Part shown: piece by piece, positions 50,644 to 59,394 of the stretch
Layout: each line of letters begins with the position of its first letter
Numbering within the stretch: the first letter of the stretch is position 1
Assembly (NCBI RefSeq): GCF_013409345.1
Contig: NZ_JACCBB010000001.1
Location: 930,001 to 994,000 of the forward strand
Direction of reading: 5' to 3'
Source of the DNA: Kineococcus aurantiacus
Lineage (GTDB): Bacteria; Actinomycetota; Actinomycetes; Actinomycetales; Kineococcaceae
DNA: 64,000 nucleotides
Notes under the pieces: model-generated
What the model was told of the DNA's origin: nothing
What the model saw: the letters and a program-made list of their open reading frames with translations, nothing else
Database searches by the model: none
Translations under genes and position numbers: made by a program

Positions 50644-52794
50644 TCAGCCCCGCAGGGCCTCGTCCACCGCCCGGGCCAGCGAGCGTGCGCGGGCGTTGCC
50701 GGCGAGGTCGTCGAGGAGGACGACCTCGCCGTCGGGGCCCGTCAGCGGCATCCGCCAGTTCGGGTACTCCAGGGACGTCCCGGGCTGGTTCTGGGTGCGG
50801 CGGTCCCCGACGGCGTCGACGAGCGAGACGCCGACCATGAGCGAGGGCGACAGGGCCAGGTAGCGGTGCAGCGCCTCCACGGTGGCCTGCTCGTCGGCCC
50901 CCTCGCGCAGCAGCCCGCGCTCGCGGACCAGCCCCAGGATGCGTTCCTGCTCGGCGGCGTCCTTGGCGCGCTCCTCCTCCACGGGCCGGGTCAGCAGCCC
51001 CAGGCGGTCGCGCAGGGCGACGTGCTCCTGGGCGAGGTAGCCGGCCGTGGGGGGCAGGTCGTGCACGGTGACGCTGGCCAGGGCCAGTTCCCGGTACGCC
51101 TCGGGGGCCTTGGGGCGCTCGCCGTCGTACTCGAACCACAGGACGGCGCTGCCGAGGATCCCGCGGTCGGCCAGGTACTCGCGCACCCACGGCTCGACGG
51201 TGCCGAGGTCCTCCCCGACCAGGACCGCCCCGGCGCGCTGGGCCTCCAGGGCCAGGATCCCGAGCAGGGCCTCGTGGTCGAAGCGCACGTAGGTGCCCGC
51301 CGCGGGCGAGGCGCCCTGCGGGATCCACCAGAGCCGGAACAGCCCGATGACGTGGTCCAGGCGCAGCCCGCCGGCGTGCCGCAGGATCGTGCGGACCATG
51401 TCGCGGAACGGGGCGTAGGCCAGCTCGGCGAGGCGGTCGGGCCGCCACGGGGGCTGGCTCCAGTCCTGCCCCTGCTGGTTGAAGGCGTCCGGCGGCGCGC
51501 CGACGGTCACGCCGTGGGCCAGGGCGTCGCCCAGGGACCACACGTCGGCGCCGTCGGGGTGGACCCCCACGGCGAGGTCGTGGACGATGCCCGGCCCGGT
51601 GCCGGGGGCCGTGGCCGCGTCCTGGGCGGTGCGCAGCTGCTCGTCGCACTGCCACTGCAGCCAGCGGTGGAACTCGACGCGGTCGGCCAGCTCGCCGGCC
51701 AGGCCGGAGGAGGCGGCGGCCTCGGGCGAGGCGGCCTCGGCGGGCCAGTCGGCGGCGGGCAGGCCGAAGCGCTCGGCGAGCGCGCACCAGGTGGCGAACC
51801 CGGTCAGCCCCGGGTCCTCGGCGGCGACGTAGCGGCGGAACGCGGCCTCGCGGGCGGGGGTGCGGCCGTGGGCGAAGACGACCTCCAGGGCCTGCCGCTT
51901 GGCGGCCCAGGCGGCGTCGCGGTCGATCTGGCCGGCGTCGCGGTCGGCCGGGCGCACGCGCTCGGCGAGGCGCTCGACGAGGGCGCGGTCGCCGGGGGTG
52001 AGGTAGGCGACCTCGCGGACGTCCTCGACCCGCAGGTACAGCGGGTTGACGAACCGGCGCGTGGTGGGCAGGTAGGGCGAGGCCTCCATGGGCGGGACCG
52101 GCTGCGCGGCGGCCAGCGGGTTGACGAGGACCCACCCCGCCCCCTGGTCGGCCGCGACGGCGCTCAGCTCGGCCAGGTCGGCGAGGTCGCCCACGCCCCA
52201 GGAGCGGGAGGAGCGGACGGAGTACAGCTGCGTCTGGTAGCCCCAGCTGCGGCCGGTCTGCAGGGTGGGCGGCAGCTCCAGCACGTCGGGGGTCACGACG
52301 CACGGGCACTCGACCTGCCCCGCGGGGGTCCGCGCGCGCAGGACGTGCCAGCCCAGCGGCAGGTCGTCGGGCAGCTCGAAGGTGGCGCGGCCGGTGAGGA
52401 CGCCGTCGACGTGGACGGGGTCGACCCAGCGGTCCAGCTGGCGCAGGGGTGCCCAGCCGCCGCCCTCGAGCTCGACGACGACGTCGACGGGGTCGCCGTG
52501 GGGCACGTGCACGGGCACGGGGTGGACCCGGCCCTCGCGGGCGACGACCACGGGCGGCAGCACGCGCCGCCACGGGCGCAGCTTCACCTCGTGCAGGGCC
52601 TCGCGGGTCGACTGCGCCGTCGAGACGTCCAGCCCCAGCGCGCCGAGCACCGCGGTGATCGTCGTGGCGGGCACGGTCGTCTCCCGGCCCTGCCAGTCGT
52701 GGAACGTCGTGGAGACCCCGCAGGCCGCCGCGAGGTCGGTGAGGTCGGCGCGCGGGGCGGCGGGGGTTTCGGAGCTCGGCACGTCGGTGGCCAC
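50644..52794 (-). CDS. malQ: 4-alpha-glucanotransferase
   Basis: 716-residue GH77 amylomaltase that moves alpha-1,4-glucan segments between maltodextrins. Catalytic regions: GLRLDHVIGLFRLWWIP with the nucleophile Asp, AVLVGEDLGTVEPWV with the acid/base Glu, and SVTVHDLPPTAGYLAQE with the third Asp. The N-terminal extension of about 140 residues (beta-rich) is normal for the long actinobacterial form. GTG 52794 was chosen because the frame opens upstream without similarity. It diverges from ptrB by 73 bases and stands alone; no malto-oligosaccharide transporter is adjacent. Confidence 0.94.
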   Translation of the reverse strand: MATDVPSSETPAAPRADLTDLAAACGVSTTFHDWQGRETTVPATTITAVLGALGLDVSTAQSTREALHEVKLRPWRRVLPPVVVAREGRVHPVPVHVPHGDPVDVVVELEGGGWAPLRQLDRWVDPVHVDGVLTGRATFELPDDLPLGWHVLRARTPAGQVECPCVVTPDVLELPPTLQTGRSWGYQTQLYSVRSSRSWGVGDLADLAELSAVAADQGAGWVLVNPLAAAQPVPPMEASPYLPTTRRFVNPLYLRVEDVREVAYLTPGDRALVERLAERVRPADRDAGQIDRDAAWAAKRQALEVVFAHGRTPAREAAFRRYVAAEDPGLTGFATWCALAERFGLPAADWPAEAASPEAAASSGLAGELADRVEFHRWLQWQCDEQLRTAQDAATAPGTGPGIVHDLAVGVHPDGADVWSLGDALAHGVTVGAPPDAFNQQGQDWSQPPWRPDRLAELAYAPFRDMVRTILRHAGGLRLDHVIGLFRLWWIPQGASPAAGTYVRFDHEALLGILALEAQRAGAVLVGEDLGTVEPWVREYLADRGILGSAVLWFEYDGERPKAPEAYRELALASVTVHDLPPTAGYLAQEHVALRDRLGLLTRPVEEERAKDAAEQERILGLVRERGLLREGADEQATVEALHRYLALSPSLMVGVSLVDAVGDRRTQNQPGTSLEYPNWRMPLTGPDGEVVLLDDLAGNARARSLARAVDEALRG

Positions 52795-52867
52795 CCGGCG
52801 ACTCTGCCAGAGGTGCCCCGCCCCTGCCCGTCCACGCGCCGGGCCCGCCGACCTAGGGTGGGCGGCC

Positions 52868-55012
52868 ATGAGCACCCCGCACCCGGCGCCCGGGCCGGAG
52901 CTGGCCCCGCGCGTGGACGTCGTCGACGAGCTGCACGGGACCGCGGTCCCCGACCCCTACCGCTGGCTGGAGGACGCCGCCGACGAGCGGACGGTGGCGT
53001 GGTCGCGGGCCCAGGACGAGGCGTGGGAGGCGTGGGCGGCGGCGCTGCCCGGGCGCGAGCGGCTGGAGCGGCGCGTGCGCGAGCTCATGGCGACGGGGTC
53101 GGTCGGGACCCCCGTGCACCGCGGGGAGCGGGTGTTCCGCACCCGCCGCGAGCCCACCGCCGAGCACGCGGTGCTGCTGGTCACCGACCCGGGCGCCGCA
53201 CCGCGGGTGCTGGTGGACCCGGTGGCGCTGGACCCCTCGGGCACCACGACGCTCGACGCGTGGCGGCCCGACGTGGAGGGGGACCTGCTGGCCTACCAGC
53301 TGTCCGAGGGCGGCAGCGAGGAGAGCGTGCTGCGGGTCCTGGACGTGGCGACGGGCGAGGTCGTCGACGGCCCGATCGACCGGGCCCGCTACTCCCCGGT
53401 GGCGTGGCTGCCGGCCGACGGGGACCGCCGCGCCTTCTACTACGTGCGGCGGCTGCCGCCGGAGCAGCTGCCCGCCGACGAGCGGCAGTACCACCGCCGC
53501 GTGTACCTGCACGTCGTGGGCACCGACCCCGCGACCGACGTGGAGGTCTTCGGCGCGGGCCGGTCGATGACGAACTACTACGGCGTCTGGACCTCCCGCG
53601 ACGGGCGCTGGCTCGTCGTGAGCGCCTCGGACGGGACCGCGCCGCGCAACGACGTGTGGATCGCGGACCTGGCGGCCTCGGACCCGGCGCGGCCGGAGTT
53701 CGGCACGGTCGTGGAGGGCGAGGACGCGAACACGGGCGCCTGGGTGGGCCGCGACGGGCGGCTGTACGTCTTCACCGACCTCGACGCCCCGCGCGGCCGG
53801 CTGGCGGTGGCCGACCCGCGCGAGCCGGGCGTCGAGGGCTGGCGGGACCTGGTCCCGCAGGGCCCGGCGCTGCTGGACGACGTCGCGGTCCTGGACGGCC
53901 CGGAGCTGGCCGAGCCGCTGCTGGTGGTGGGCTGGACCGAGCACGCGGTGAGCTCGGTGACGGTGCACGACCTCGTGACCGGGGCCCGGCTGGAGGGGGC
54001 CGCGGGGCGCGTGGAGCTGCCGGGGACGGGCTCGATCGGGGGCCTGGTCGGCCGGCCCGAGGGCGGGCACGACCTGTGGTTCACGTACACGGACACCACG
54101 ACGCCGTCGCACGTGTGGCACCTGGACGGCCGCACGCGCGAGCTGACCGTGGAGGCGGCGCCGCCGGGGGCCGTGGAGGTGCCCGCCGTCGTCAGCCGCC
54201 TGCTGGAGTACCCCAGCGCGGACGGGACGGTCGTGCGGCTGCAGGTCACGGCGCGGGCGGACCTGCTGGACGCCGACGGCGCCCCCCGCGGGCCGGTGCC
54301 GGCGATCCTCTACGGCTACGGCGGTTTCGGCATCAGCCTGTCCCCGCACTACGCCCCCGACGCCCTGGCGTGGGTGGAGGCCGGCGGCGTGTACGCCGTG
54401 GCGAACCTGCGCGGCGGCGGGGAGGAGGGCGAGGACTGGCACCGCGCCGGGATGCGCGGGGACAAGCAGAACGTGTTCGACGACTTCCACGCCGCGGCGC
54501 GGTTCCTCGTCGCCCGGGGTTTCACGACGCACGGGCAGCTGTGCGTGCACGGCGGGTCGAACGGGGGCCTGCTGGTCGGGGCCGCGGTGACGCAGGAACC
54601 GTCGCTGTTCGCCGGCGCGGTGTGCTCGGCCCCGCTGCTGGACATGGTCCGCTACGAGCTGCACGGCCTGGGGGCGACGTGGAGCGAGGAGTACGGCAGC
54701 GCCGCGGTCGCCGAGGAGTTCGGCTGGCTGCACGCCTACTCCCCCTACCACCGGGTGGTCGAGGGGACGGCGTACCCGTCGGTGCTGTTCACCGTGTTCG
54801 ACGCCGACAGCCGCGTCGACCCGCTGCACGCGCGCAAGCTGTGCGCCGCGCTGCAGCACGCCACGTCGTCGGACCCGGCGGTGCGCCCGGTGCTGCTGCG
54901 CCGCGAGAAGGACGTGGGCCACGGGGCGCGGTCGGTCTCGCGCAGCGCCGGCCTCGTCCGGGACACCCTGGCCTTCGCGGCCCGGGCCACCGGCCTGACC
55001 CTGCGGGACTAG
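52868..55012 (+). CDS. ptrB: Oligopeptidase B / prolyl oligopeptidase family (S9A)
   Basis: 714-residue serine peptidase with an N-terminal beta-propeller and a C-terminal alpha/beta-hydrolase domain. Propeller entry: VVDELHGTAVPDPYRWLED. Catalytic Ser about 564 in HGGSNGGLLVGA, Asp about 646 in FDADSRVDPLHA, His about 685 in GHGARSVS. GGGEEGEDWHRAG before the serine is a classic S9A block. It cleaves short peptides after basic or prolyl residues; the exact specificity is inferred. A mscS-type gene starts 18 bases after its stop and may be co-transcribed. Confidence 0.92.
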   Translation: MSTPHPAPGPELAPRVDVVDELHGTAVPDPYRWLEDAADERTVAWSRAQDEAWEAWAAALPGRERLERRVRELMATGSVGTPVHRGERVFRTRREPTAEHAVLLVTDPGAAPRVLVDPVALDPSGTTTLDAWRPDVEGDLLAYQLSEGGSEESVLRVLDVATGEVVDGPIDRARYSPVAWLPADGDRRAFYYVRRLPPEQLPADERQYHRRVYLHVVGTDPATDVEVFGAGRSMTNYYGVWTSRDGRWLVVSASDGTAPRNDVWIADLAASDPARPEFGTVVEGEDANTGAWVGRDGRLYVFTDLDAPRGRLAVADPREPGVEGWRDLVPQGPALLDDVAVLDGPELAEPLLVVGWTEHAVSSVTVHDLVTGARLEGAAGRVELPGTGSIGGLVGRPEGGHDLWFTYTDTTTPSHVWHLDGRTRELTVEAAPPGAVEVPAVVSRLLEYPSADGTVVRLQVTARADLLDADGAPRGPVPAILYGYGGFGISLSPHYAPDALAWVEAGGVYAVANLRGGGEEGEDWHRAGMRGDKQNVFDDFHAAARFLVARGFTTHGQLCVHGGSNGGLLVGAAVTQEPSLFAGAVCSAPLLDMVRYELHGLGATWSEEYGSAAVAEEFGWLHAYSPYHRVVEGTAYPSVLFTVFDADSRVDPLHARKLCAALQHATSSDPAVRPVLLRREKDVGHGARSVSRSAGLVRDTLAFAARATGLTLRD

Positions 55013-55030
55013 AAGGAGTTGCTCGACCTC

Positions 55031-56110
55031 GTGCTGGACTCGATCACCGGAACCCTGCCCGCGGTGGACACCGCCGGCGCCACGGCCGGCGCGCAGGACG
55101 TCGCCGCGTTCCTGCTGGACAAACCCCTGAAGATCGTCGTCGTCCTGCTCGTCTGCTGGATCGCGCGGTACCTGCTGCTGCGGCTCATCGGCCGCGTCGC
55201 GGCGGGCATCGCGACGGGGGCCGGCAAGCTCGGCGGCGGGCGGCGCAACGGGTTGCTGGACTCCTCCCCGCTGCTCAGCGAACGCCGCCAGCAGCGCGCC
55301 GAGACGCTGGCCTCGGTGCTCAAGAGCACCGTCACCTTCGTGCTGGGGATCATGGCGATCCTCGTGGTGCTCGACACCGTCGGCATCGCCATCGCCCCGT
55401 TCCTGGCCTCGGCGGGGATCGCGGGGGTCGCGCTGGGTTTCGGCGCGCAGGCGCTGGTCAAGGACTTCCTGTCCGGCATCTTCATGCTGGCCGAGGACCA
55501 GTACGGCGTCGGCGACTCCGTGGACCTGGGCGACGCGACGGGGACCGTGGAGGCCGTGGGTCTGCGGGTGACCCGCCTGCGGGACGTCAAGGGCACCGTC
55601 TGGTACGTCCGCAACGGGGAGGTCCTGCGGGTGGGCAACATGAGCCAGGGCTGGGCCCGCGCCGTGGTCGACGTGTCGGTCGCCTACGGCCAGGACCTGA
55701 CCCACGCGCAGGAGGTGCTGCAGCGCATCGCCGACGGCCTGGCCGCCGAGGAGGAGTGGAAACCCCTCGTGCTGGACGCCCCCGAGGTGTGGGGCGTGGA
55801 GCAGATGACGACCGACGGGATCGTGCTGCGGCTCGTCGTCAAGACGGCCCCCATGCAGCAGTGGGCCGTGCAGCGGGAGCTGAACCGCCGGGTGAAGGGC
55901 GTGTTCGACGCCGAGGGCATCGAGTTCCCGCCGGCCCAGCGCACGGTGTTCCTGCCCCAGGGCGCCCCGGGCCAGGGGGCGCGCCGGGAGCACCGGCCGG
56001 TCGACCCGGCCGCGGCCGTGGTCCCGCACCCGCCCGCCCCGAGCGAGGCGGACGTCGCCGCGCAGGACGCCGCGGCCGCCGACCCCCGGACCACCGACCG
56101 CGGTCTGTGA
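55031..56110 (+). CDS. Small-conductance mechanosensitive channel (MscS family)
   Basis: 359 residues. There are three transmembrane helices (about 33-55, 98-120 and 126-150), the last being the Gly/Ala-rich pore helix ASAGIAGVALGFGAQALVKDFLSGIF typical of MscS. A cytosolic beta domain follows (EDQYGVGDSVDLGDATGTVEAVGLRVTRLRD, then TVWYVRNGEVLRVGNMSQG) and a Pro/Ala-rich tail. It opens under membrane tension to release solutes on hypo-osmotic shock. GTG 55031 is used; a TTG at 55019 abuts the AAGGAG ribosome site too closely. Confidence 0.9.
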   Translation: MLDSITGTLPAVDTAGATAGAQDVAAFLLDKPLKIVVVLLVCWIARYLLLRLIGRVAAGIATGAGKLGGGRRNGLLDSSPLLSERRQQRAETLASVLKSTVTFVLGIMAILVVLDTVGIAIAPFLASAGIAGVALGFGAQALVKDFLSGIFMLAEDQYGVGDSVDLGDATGTVEAVGLRVTRLRDVKGTVWYVRNGEVLRVGNMSQGWARAVVDVSVAYGQDLTHAQEVLQRIADGLAAEEEWKPLVLDAPEVWGVEQMTTDGIVLRLVVKTAPMQQWAVQRELNRRVKGVFDAEGIEFPPAQRTVFLPQGAPGQGARREHRPVDPAAAVVPHPPAPSEADVAAQDAAAADPRTTDRGL

Positions 56111-56152
56111 ACCGTCCCGGGGCCCGCACGCCGCAGGCCCCGGAGGCCGGGT

Positions 56153-58528
56153 TCAGTCCAGGACCCAGTCCCGCACCTCGGGCATGTCCTCCAGGTGCTC
56201 CACGACGTGGGCGCGGTGCCGTTCGAGCTGGGCCCGGCACCAGCGGCGCAGGTCCCCGGCCCCCACGGGCAGCCGGCCGGCGTTGTTCAGCGCGTCGACC
56301 ACGAGGTCGTAGCGGGAGACCTTGTTGCGCACCGTCATGTCGAACGGCGTGGTCGTCGTCCCCTCCTCGATGAACCCCCGCACGTGGAACCGGTCGGCGC
56401 GGGGCCGGCCGTGGACGAGCTGGTGCACGGCCCCGGGGAACCCGTGGAAGGCGAACACGACGTCGACGTGGTCGGTGAACAGTTCCCGGAAGGTGAACTC
56501 GTCCACGCCGTGCGGGTGGTCGGCGGGGCGGTGCAGCCGCATGAGGTCGACGACGTTGACGACCCGCACCCGCAGCTGCGGCAGCCGCTGGGCCAGGATC
56601 CGCGCCGCGGCGACGGTCTCCATGGTCACCACGTCCCCCGCGCAGGCGAGCACCACGTCGGGGTCGGCGGACCCGTCGTCGGTCCCGGCCCACTCCCAGG
56701 TCCCCGCCCCGCGCGCCACGTGGTCGGCGGCCTCCGCGGCGGACAGGTACTGCAGCTGCGGCTGCTTGTCGATGACGACGAGGTTGATGCGCGAGCGGGT
56801 CCGCAGGCAGTGGTCGGCGACCTCCAGCAGGCAGTTCGCGTCCGGGGGCAGGTAGATGCGCGAGATCCCCGACCGCTGGGTGAGGGCGGTCTGGATGAGC
56901 CCGGGACCCTGGTGGCTGAAGCCGTTGTGGTCGTTGCGCCAGGCCGTGGAGGTCAGCAGCACGTTCAGGCTCGGGACGGGCGCCCGCCACGGCAGGTGCT
57001 CGGCCTCCTCCAGCCACTTGCCGTGCTGGACGGTCTGGGAGGCGCTGACCATGGCGAACGCCTCGTAGGTGGCGAACAGCCCGTGCCGGCCGGTGAGGGT
57101 GTACCCCTCGAGCCAGCCGTGGCAGTTGTGCTCGGACAGCACTTCCAGCACCCGCCCGGAGGCCGACAGCCCCACGTCGCCGGGGACGGTCGCCTCCATC
57201 CACGCGCGGTCGCTGGCCTCGAACACCGCGCCGAGCCGGTTGCTGCTGGTCTCGTCGGGGCAGAACAGCCGGAACGTCTCGGGATTGGCGCGGTAGACGT
57301 CGCGCAGGTACTCCCCCAGCCGCTGCGTCGACTCCGCGCGGGTGGCGCCCGGGCGCGGGACGTCGACGGCGTAGTCGCCCGGGGAGGGCAGCACGAGGTC
57401 GCGCGTGAGCAGACCGCCGTTGGCGTGCGGGGTCGCCGACATCCGCAGCGCCCCCTCGGGGTCGTTGGCCCGCACGAGCGCGGTGGGCCGGCCCCGGTCG
57501 TCGAACAACTCCTCGGGCCGGTAGGAGCGCATCCACTCCTCCAGCAGCCGCAGGTGCTCGGGGTTCTCCTCCACCCCCGACAGCGGGACCTGGTGGGCCC
57601 GCCAGGTGTCCTCGACCTGCACCCCGTCGACGACGGAGGGCCCGGTCCAGCCCTTGGGCGAGCGCAGCACGATCACCGGCCAGGCGGGGACCCCCTCGGG
57701 GGCCTGGCCGCTGCGGGCGGCCCGCTGGACGGCGCGGATGCGCCGGTGGGCCTCGGCCAGGGCGGCGGCGAACCGGTGGTGCATGCCGGGCAGGTCCTCG
57801 CCGGTGACCTCCAGCACGTGGTAGCCGTGCCCCTCCAGCAGGGACCGCACGAGCACGGGGTCCTTGCGGGCCAGGACGGTGGGTCCGGAGATCTTGTAGC
57901 CGTTGAGGTCCAGGACGGGCAGCACCGCGCCGTCGCGCGCGGGGTTGAGGAACGAGATGCCCTTCCACGCCCCCTCCAGCGGCGCGGTCTCGGCCTCGCC
58001 GTCGCCGACGACGGCCACGGCCAGCAGGTCGGGGTTGTCCATGACGGCGCCGAAGGCGTGGACGAGGACGTACCCCAGCTCGCCGCCCTCGTGGATCGAG
58101 CCGGGGGTGGTGACCGAGGCGTGGGAGGGGATGCCGCCCGGGGAGGAGAACTGCCGGAACAGCCGGCGCATCCCGTCGGCGTCCCGGGTGACGGCCGGGA
58201 AGCACTCGGCGTAGGTGCCCTCCAGCCAGCTGGCGGCCACGAGCGCGGGCCCGCCGTGCCCGGGGCCGGCGAGGTAGAGGGTCTGCTGCCCGGTGTGCCG
58301 GATCAGCCGGGAGACGTGGGCGTAGACGAACGACAGGCCCGTGCTGGTTCCCCAGTGGCCCAGGAGGCGGGGTTTGACGTCGGAGGGCCGCAGGGGCCGC
58401 TGGAGCAGGGCGTCGTCCTGGAGGTAGATCTGCCCGATGGTCAGGTAGTTCGCGGCCCGCCACCAGGCGTCGACCGTGGCGAGCTCTTCGGTGGAGAGGC
58501 TGTCGGGGACGGTCTCGAGGAGTTCCAC
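56153..58528 (-). CDS. Phosphoketolase
   Basis: 791-residue TPP enzyme that splits xylulose-5-phosphate (and often fructose-6-phosphate) into acetyl phosphate and an aldose phosphate. Family blocks: RPLLGHWGTSTGLSFVYAH-like start, LAGPGHGGPALVAASWLEGTY, SSPGGIPSHASVTTPGSIHEGGELGYVL, the TPP site VVGDGEAETAPLEGAWKGISFLNP, GWTGPSVVDG, and the C-terminal VMLRSRINLVVIDKQP region. Full length. No acetate kinase or phosphotransacetylase gene is adjacent. It lies just downstream of a NarL-type response-regulator gene on the same strand. Confidence 0.94.
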   Translation of the reverse strand: MELLETVPDSLSTEELATVDAWWRAANYLTIGQIYLQDDALLQRPLRPSDVKPRLLGHWGTSTGLSFVYAHVSRLIRHTGQQTLYLAGPGHGGPALVAASWLEGTYAECFPAVTRDADGMRRLFRQFSSPGGIPSHASVTTPGSIHEGGELGYVLVHAFGAVMDNPDLLAVAVVGDGEAETAPLEGAWKGISFLNPARDGAVLPVLDLNGYKISGPTVLARKDPVLVRSLLEGHGYHVLEVTGEDLPGMHHRFAAALAEAHRRIRAVQRAARSGQAPEGVPAWPVIVLRSPKGWTGPSVVDGVQVEDTWRAHQVPLSGVEENPEHLRLLEEWMRSYRPEELFDDRGRPTALVRANDPEGALRMSATPHANGGLLTRDLVLPSPGDYAVDVPRPGATRAESTQRLGEYLRDVYRANPETFRLFCPDETSSNRLGAVFEASDRAWMEATVPGDVGLSASGRVLEVLSEHNCHGWLEGYTLTGRHGLFATYEAFAMVSASQTVQHGKWLEEAEHLPWRAPVPSLNVLLTSTAWRNDHNGFSHQGPGLIQTALTQRSGISRIYLPPDANCLLEVADHCLRTRSRINLVVIDKQPQLQYLSAAEAADHVARGAGTWEWAGTDDGSADPDVVLACAGDVVTMETVAAARILAQRLPQLRVRVVNVVDLMRLHRPADHPHGVDEFTFRELFTDHVDVVFAFHGFPGAVHQLVHGRPRADRFHVRGFIEEGTTTTPFDMTVRNKVSRYDLVVDALNNAGRLPVGAGDLRRWCRAQLERHRAHVVEHLEDMPEVRDWVLD

Positions 58529-58577
58529 GGCGCCCAGGCTGGCCCACCCCGCCGGGGGCGCGCCAGGGCCCTTCGGC

Positions 58578-59201
58578 TCAGGCCTGCGCGACGAAGACGG
58601 CCGCCTGGGTGCGGCTGCTCAGCCCCAGCTTCGCCAGCAGGCTCGACACGTGGTTCTTGACGGTCTTCTCCGCCAGGTGCATCTCCCGGCCGATCTGCCG
58701 GTTGGTGCAGCCCCGGCTGACCAGGCTCAGCACGCGCCGCTCCTGCGGGGTGAGGTCGGCCAGCCGCGGGTCCGCCGCCAGCGGGTCCTGCAGGCGGCGG
58801 CGGACGGCCTCGACCGCGGCGGGGTCCAGCAGGGAACCCCCGGCGTGCACGGTGCGCACCGACCCCACGAGGTCGGTGGTGCCGATCTCCTTGAGCAGGT
58901 ACCCCGCGGCCCCGGCGACGACGGCCGCCCAGAACGCCTGGTCGTCGTCGTAGGAGGTCAGCAGGATGCTGCGGGTGCCCGGGGAGACCAGCTGCGCCTG
59001 CCGGCACACCTCGGTGCCGGACCCGTCGGGCAGCCGGCCGTCGAGGACGGCCACGTCCGGGCGGGTCAGCGTGATGCCCGCGAGCGCCTCGGCGACCGTG
59101 CCCGCCTCGCCCACGACCTCGATGCCGGGGTCGGACTCCAGCACCGCGCGCAGACCGGCGCGGACCACGGCGTGGTCGTCCAGCAGGAAGACCCGGATCA
59201 T
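58578..59201 (-). CDS. NarL/DevR-type response regulator
   Basis: 207-residue two-component regulator. The receiver domain has acidic pocket residues in VFLLDDHAVVR, the phosphorylated Asp about 54 in VAVLDGRLPDGSG, the Thr/Ser switch in ILLTSYDDD and Lys in YLLKEIG. The C-terminal LuxR-type helix-turn-helix reads LTPQERRVLSLVSRGCTNRQIGREMHLAEKTVKNHVSSLLAKLG. GAGGGGAG precedes ATG 59201. It resembles DevR/DosR of hypoxia responses. No histidine kinase gene adjoins it. It lies 49 bases upstream of phosphoketolase on the same strand, which it may control. Confidence 0.92.
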   Translation of the reverse strand: MIRVFLLDDHAVVRAGLRAVLESDPGIEVVGEAGTVAEALAGITLTRPDVAVLDGRLPDGSGTEVCRQAQLVSPGTRSILLTSYDDDQAFWAAVVAGAAGYLLKEIGTTDLVGSVRTVHAGGSLLDPAAVEAVRRRLQDPLAADPRLADLTPQERRVLSLVSRGCTNRQIGREMHLAEKTVKNHVSSLLAKLGLSSRTQAAVFVAQA

Positions 59202-59394
59202 CGCTCCCCTCCCGGAGTCGGACCGTCGGGACCATCCTGGCCCGCGCGGCGGGCCGGCGGGGACCGCGGGGACCGGTTCGGGACGAAGGTCCCGGGCGGT
59301 GCGCGCCGCCGGGGTGGACGCCGCGGTCGCCGCCCCCTCGCCGGGCACCTGCGCTGACTCGCGCGGCGGACCGACCCCTCCGACACTGGGCGGC

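Noticed and set aside
55019-55030. TTG at 55019 as the start of the MscS gene
   Set aside because: The AAGGAG ribosome site ends at the base before it, leaving no spacing. GTG 55031 is better placed.
52853-56029. Long minus-strand open frame opposite ptrB and the MscS gene
   Set aside because: Same GC-driven artefact; composition is repetitive and the plus-strand genes carry catalytic motifs across the whole region.
50605-56373. Plus-strand open frame of about 1,900 codons covering malQ, ptrB and mscS
   Set aside because: No recognisable domain and strongly biased composition. Real genes occupy other frames throughout.
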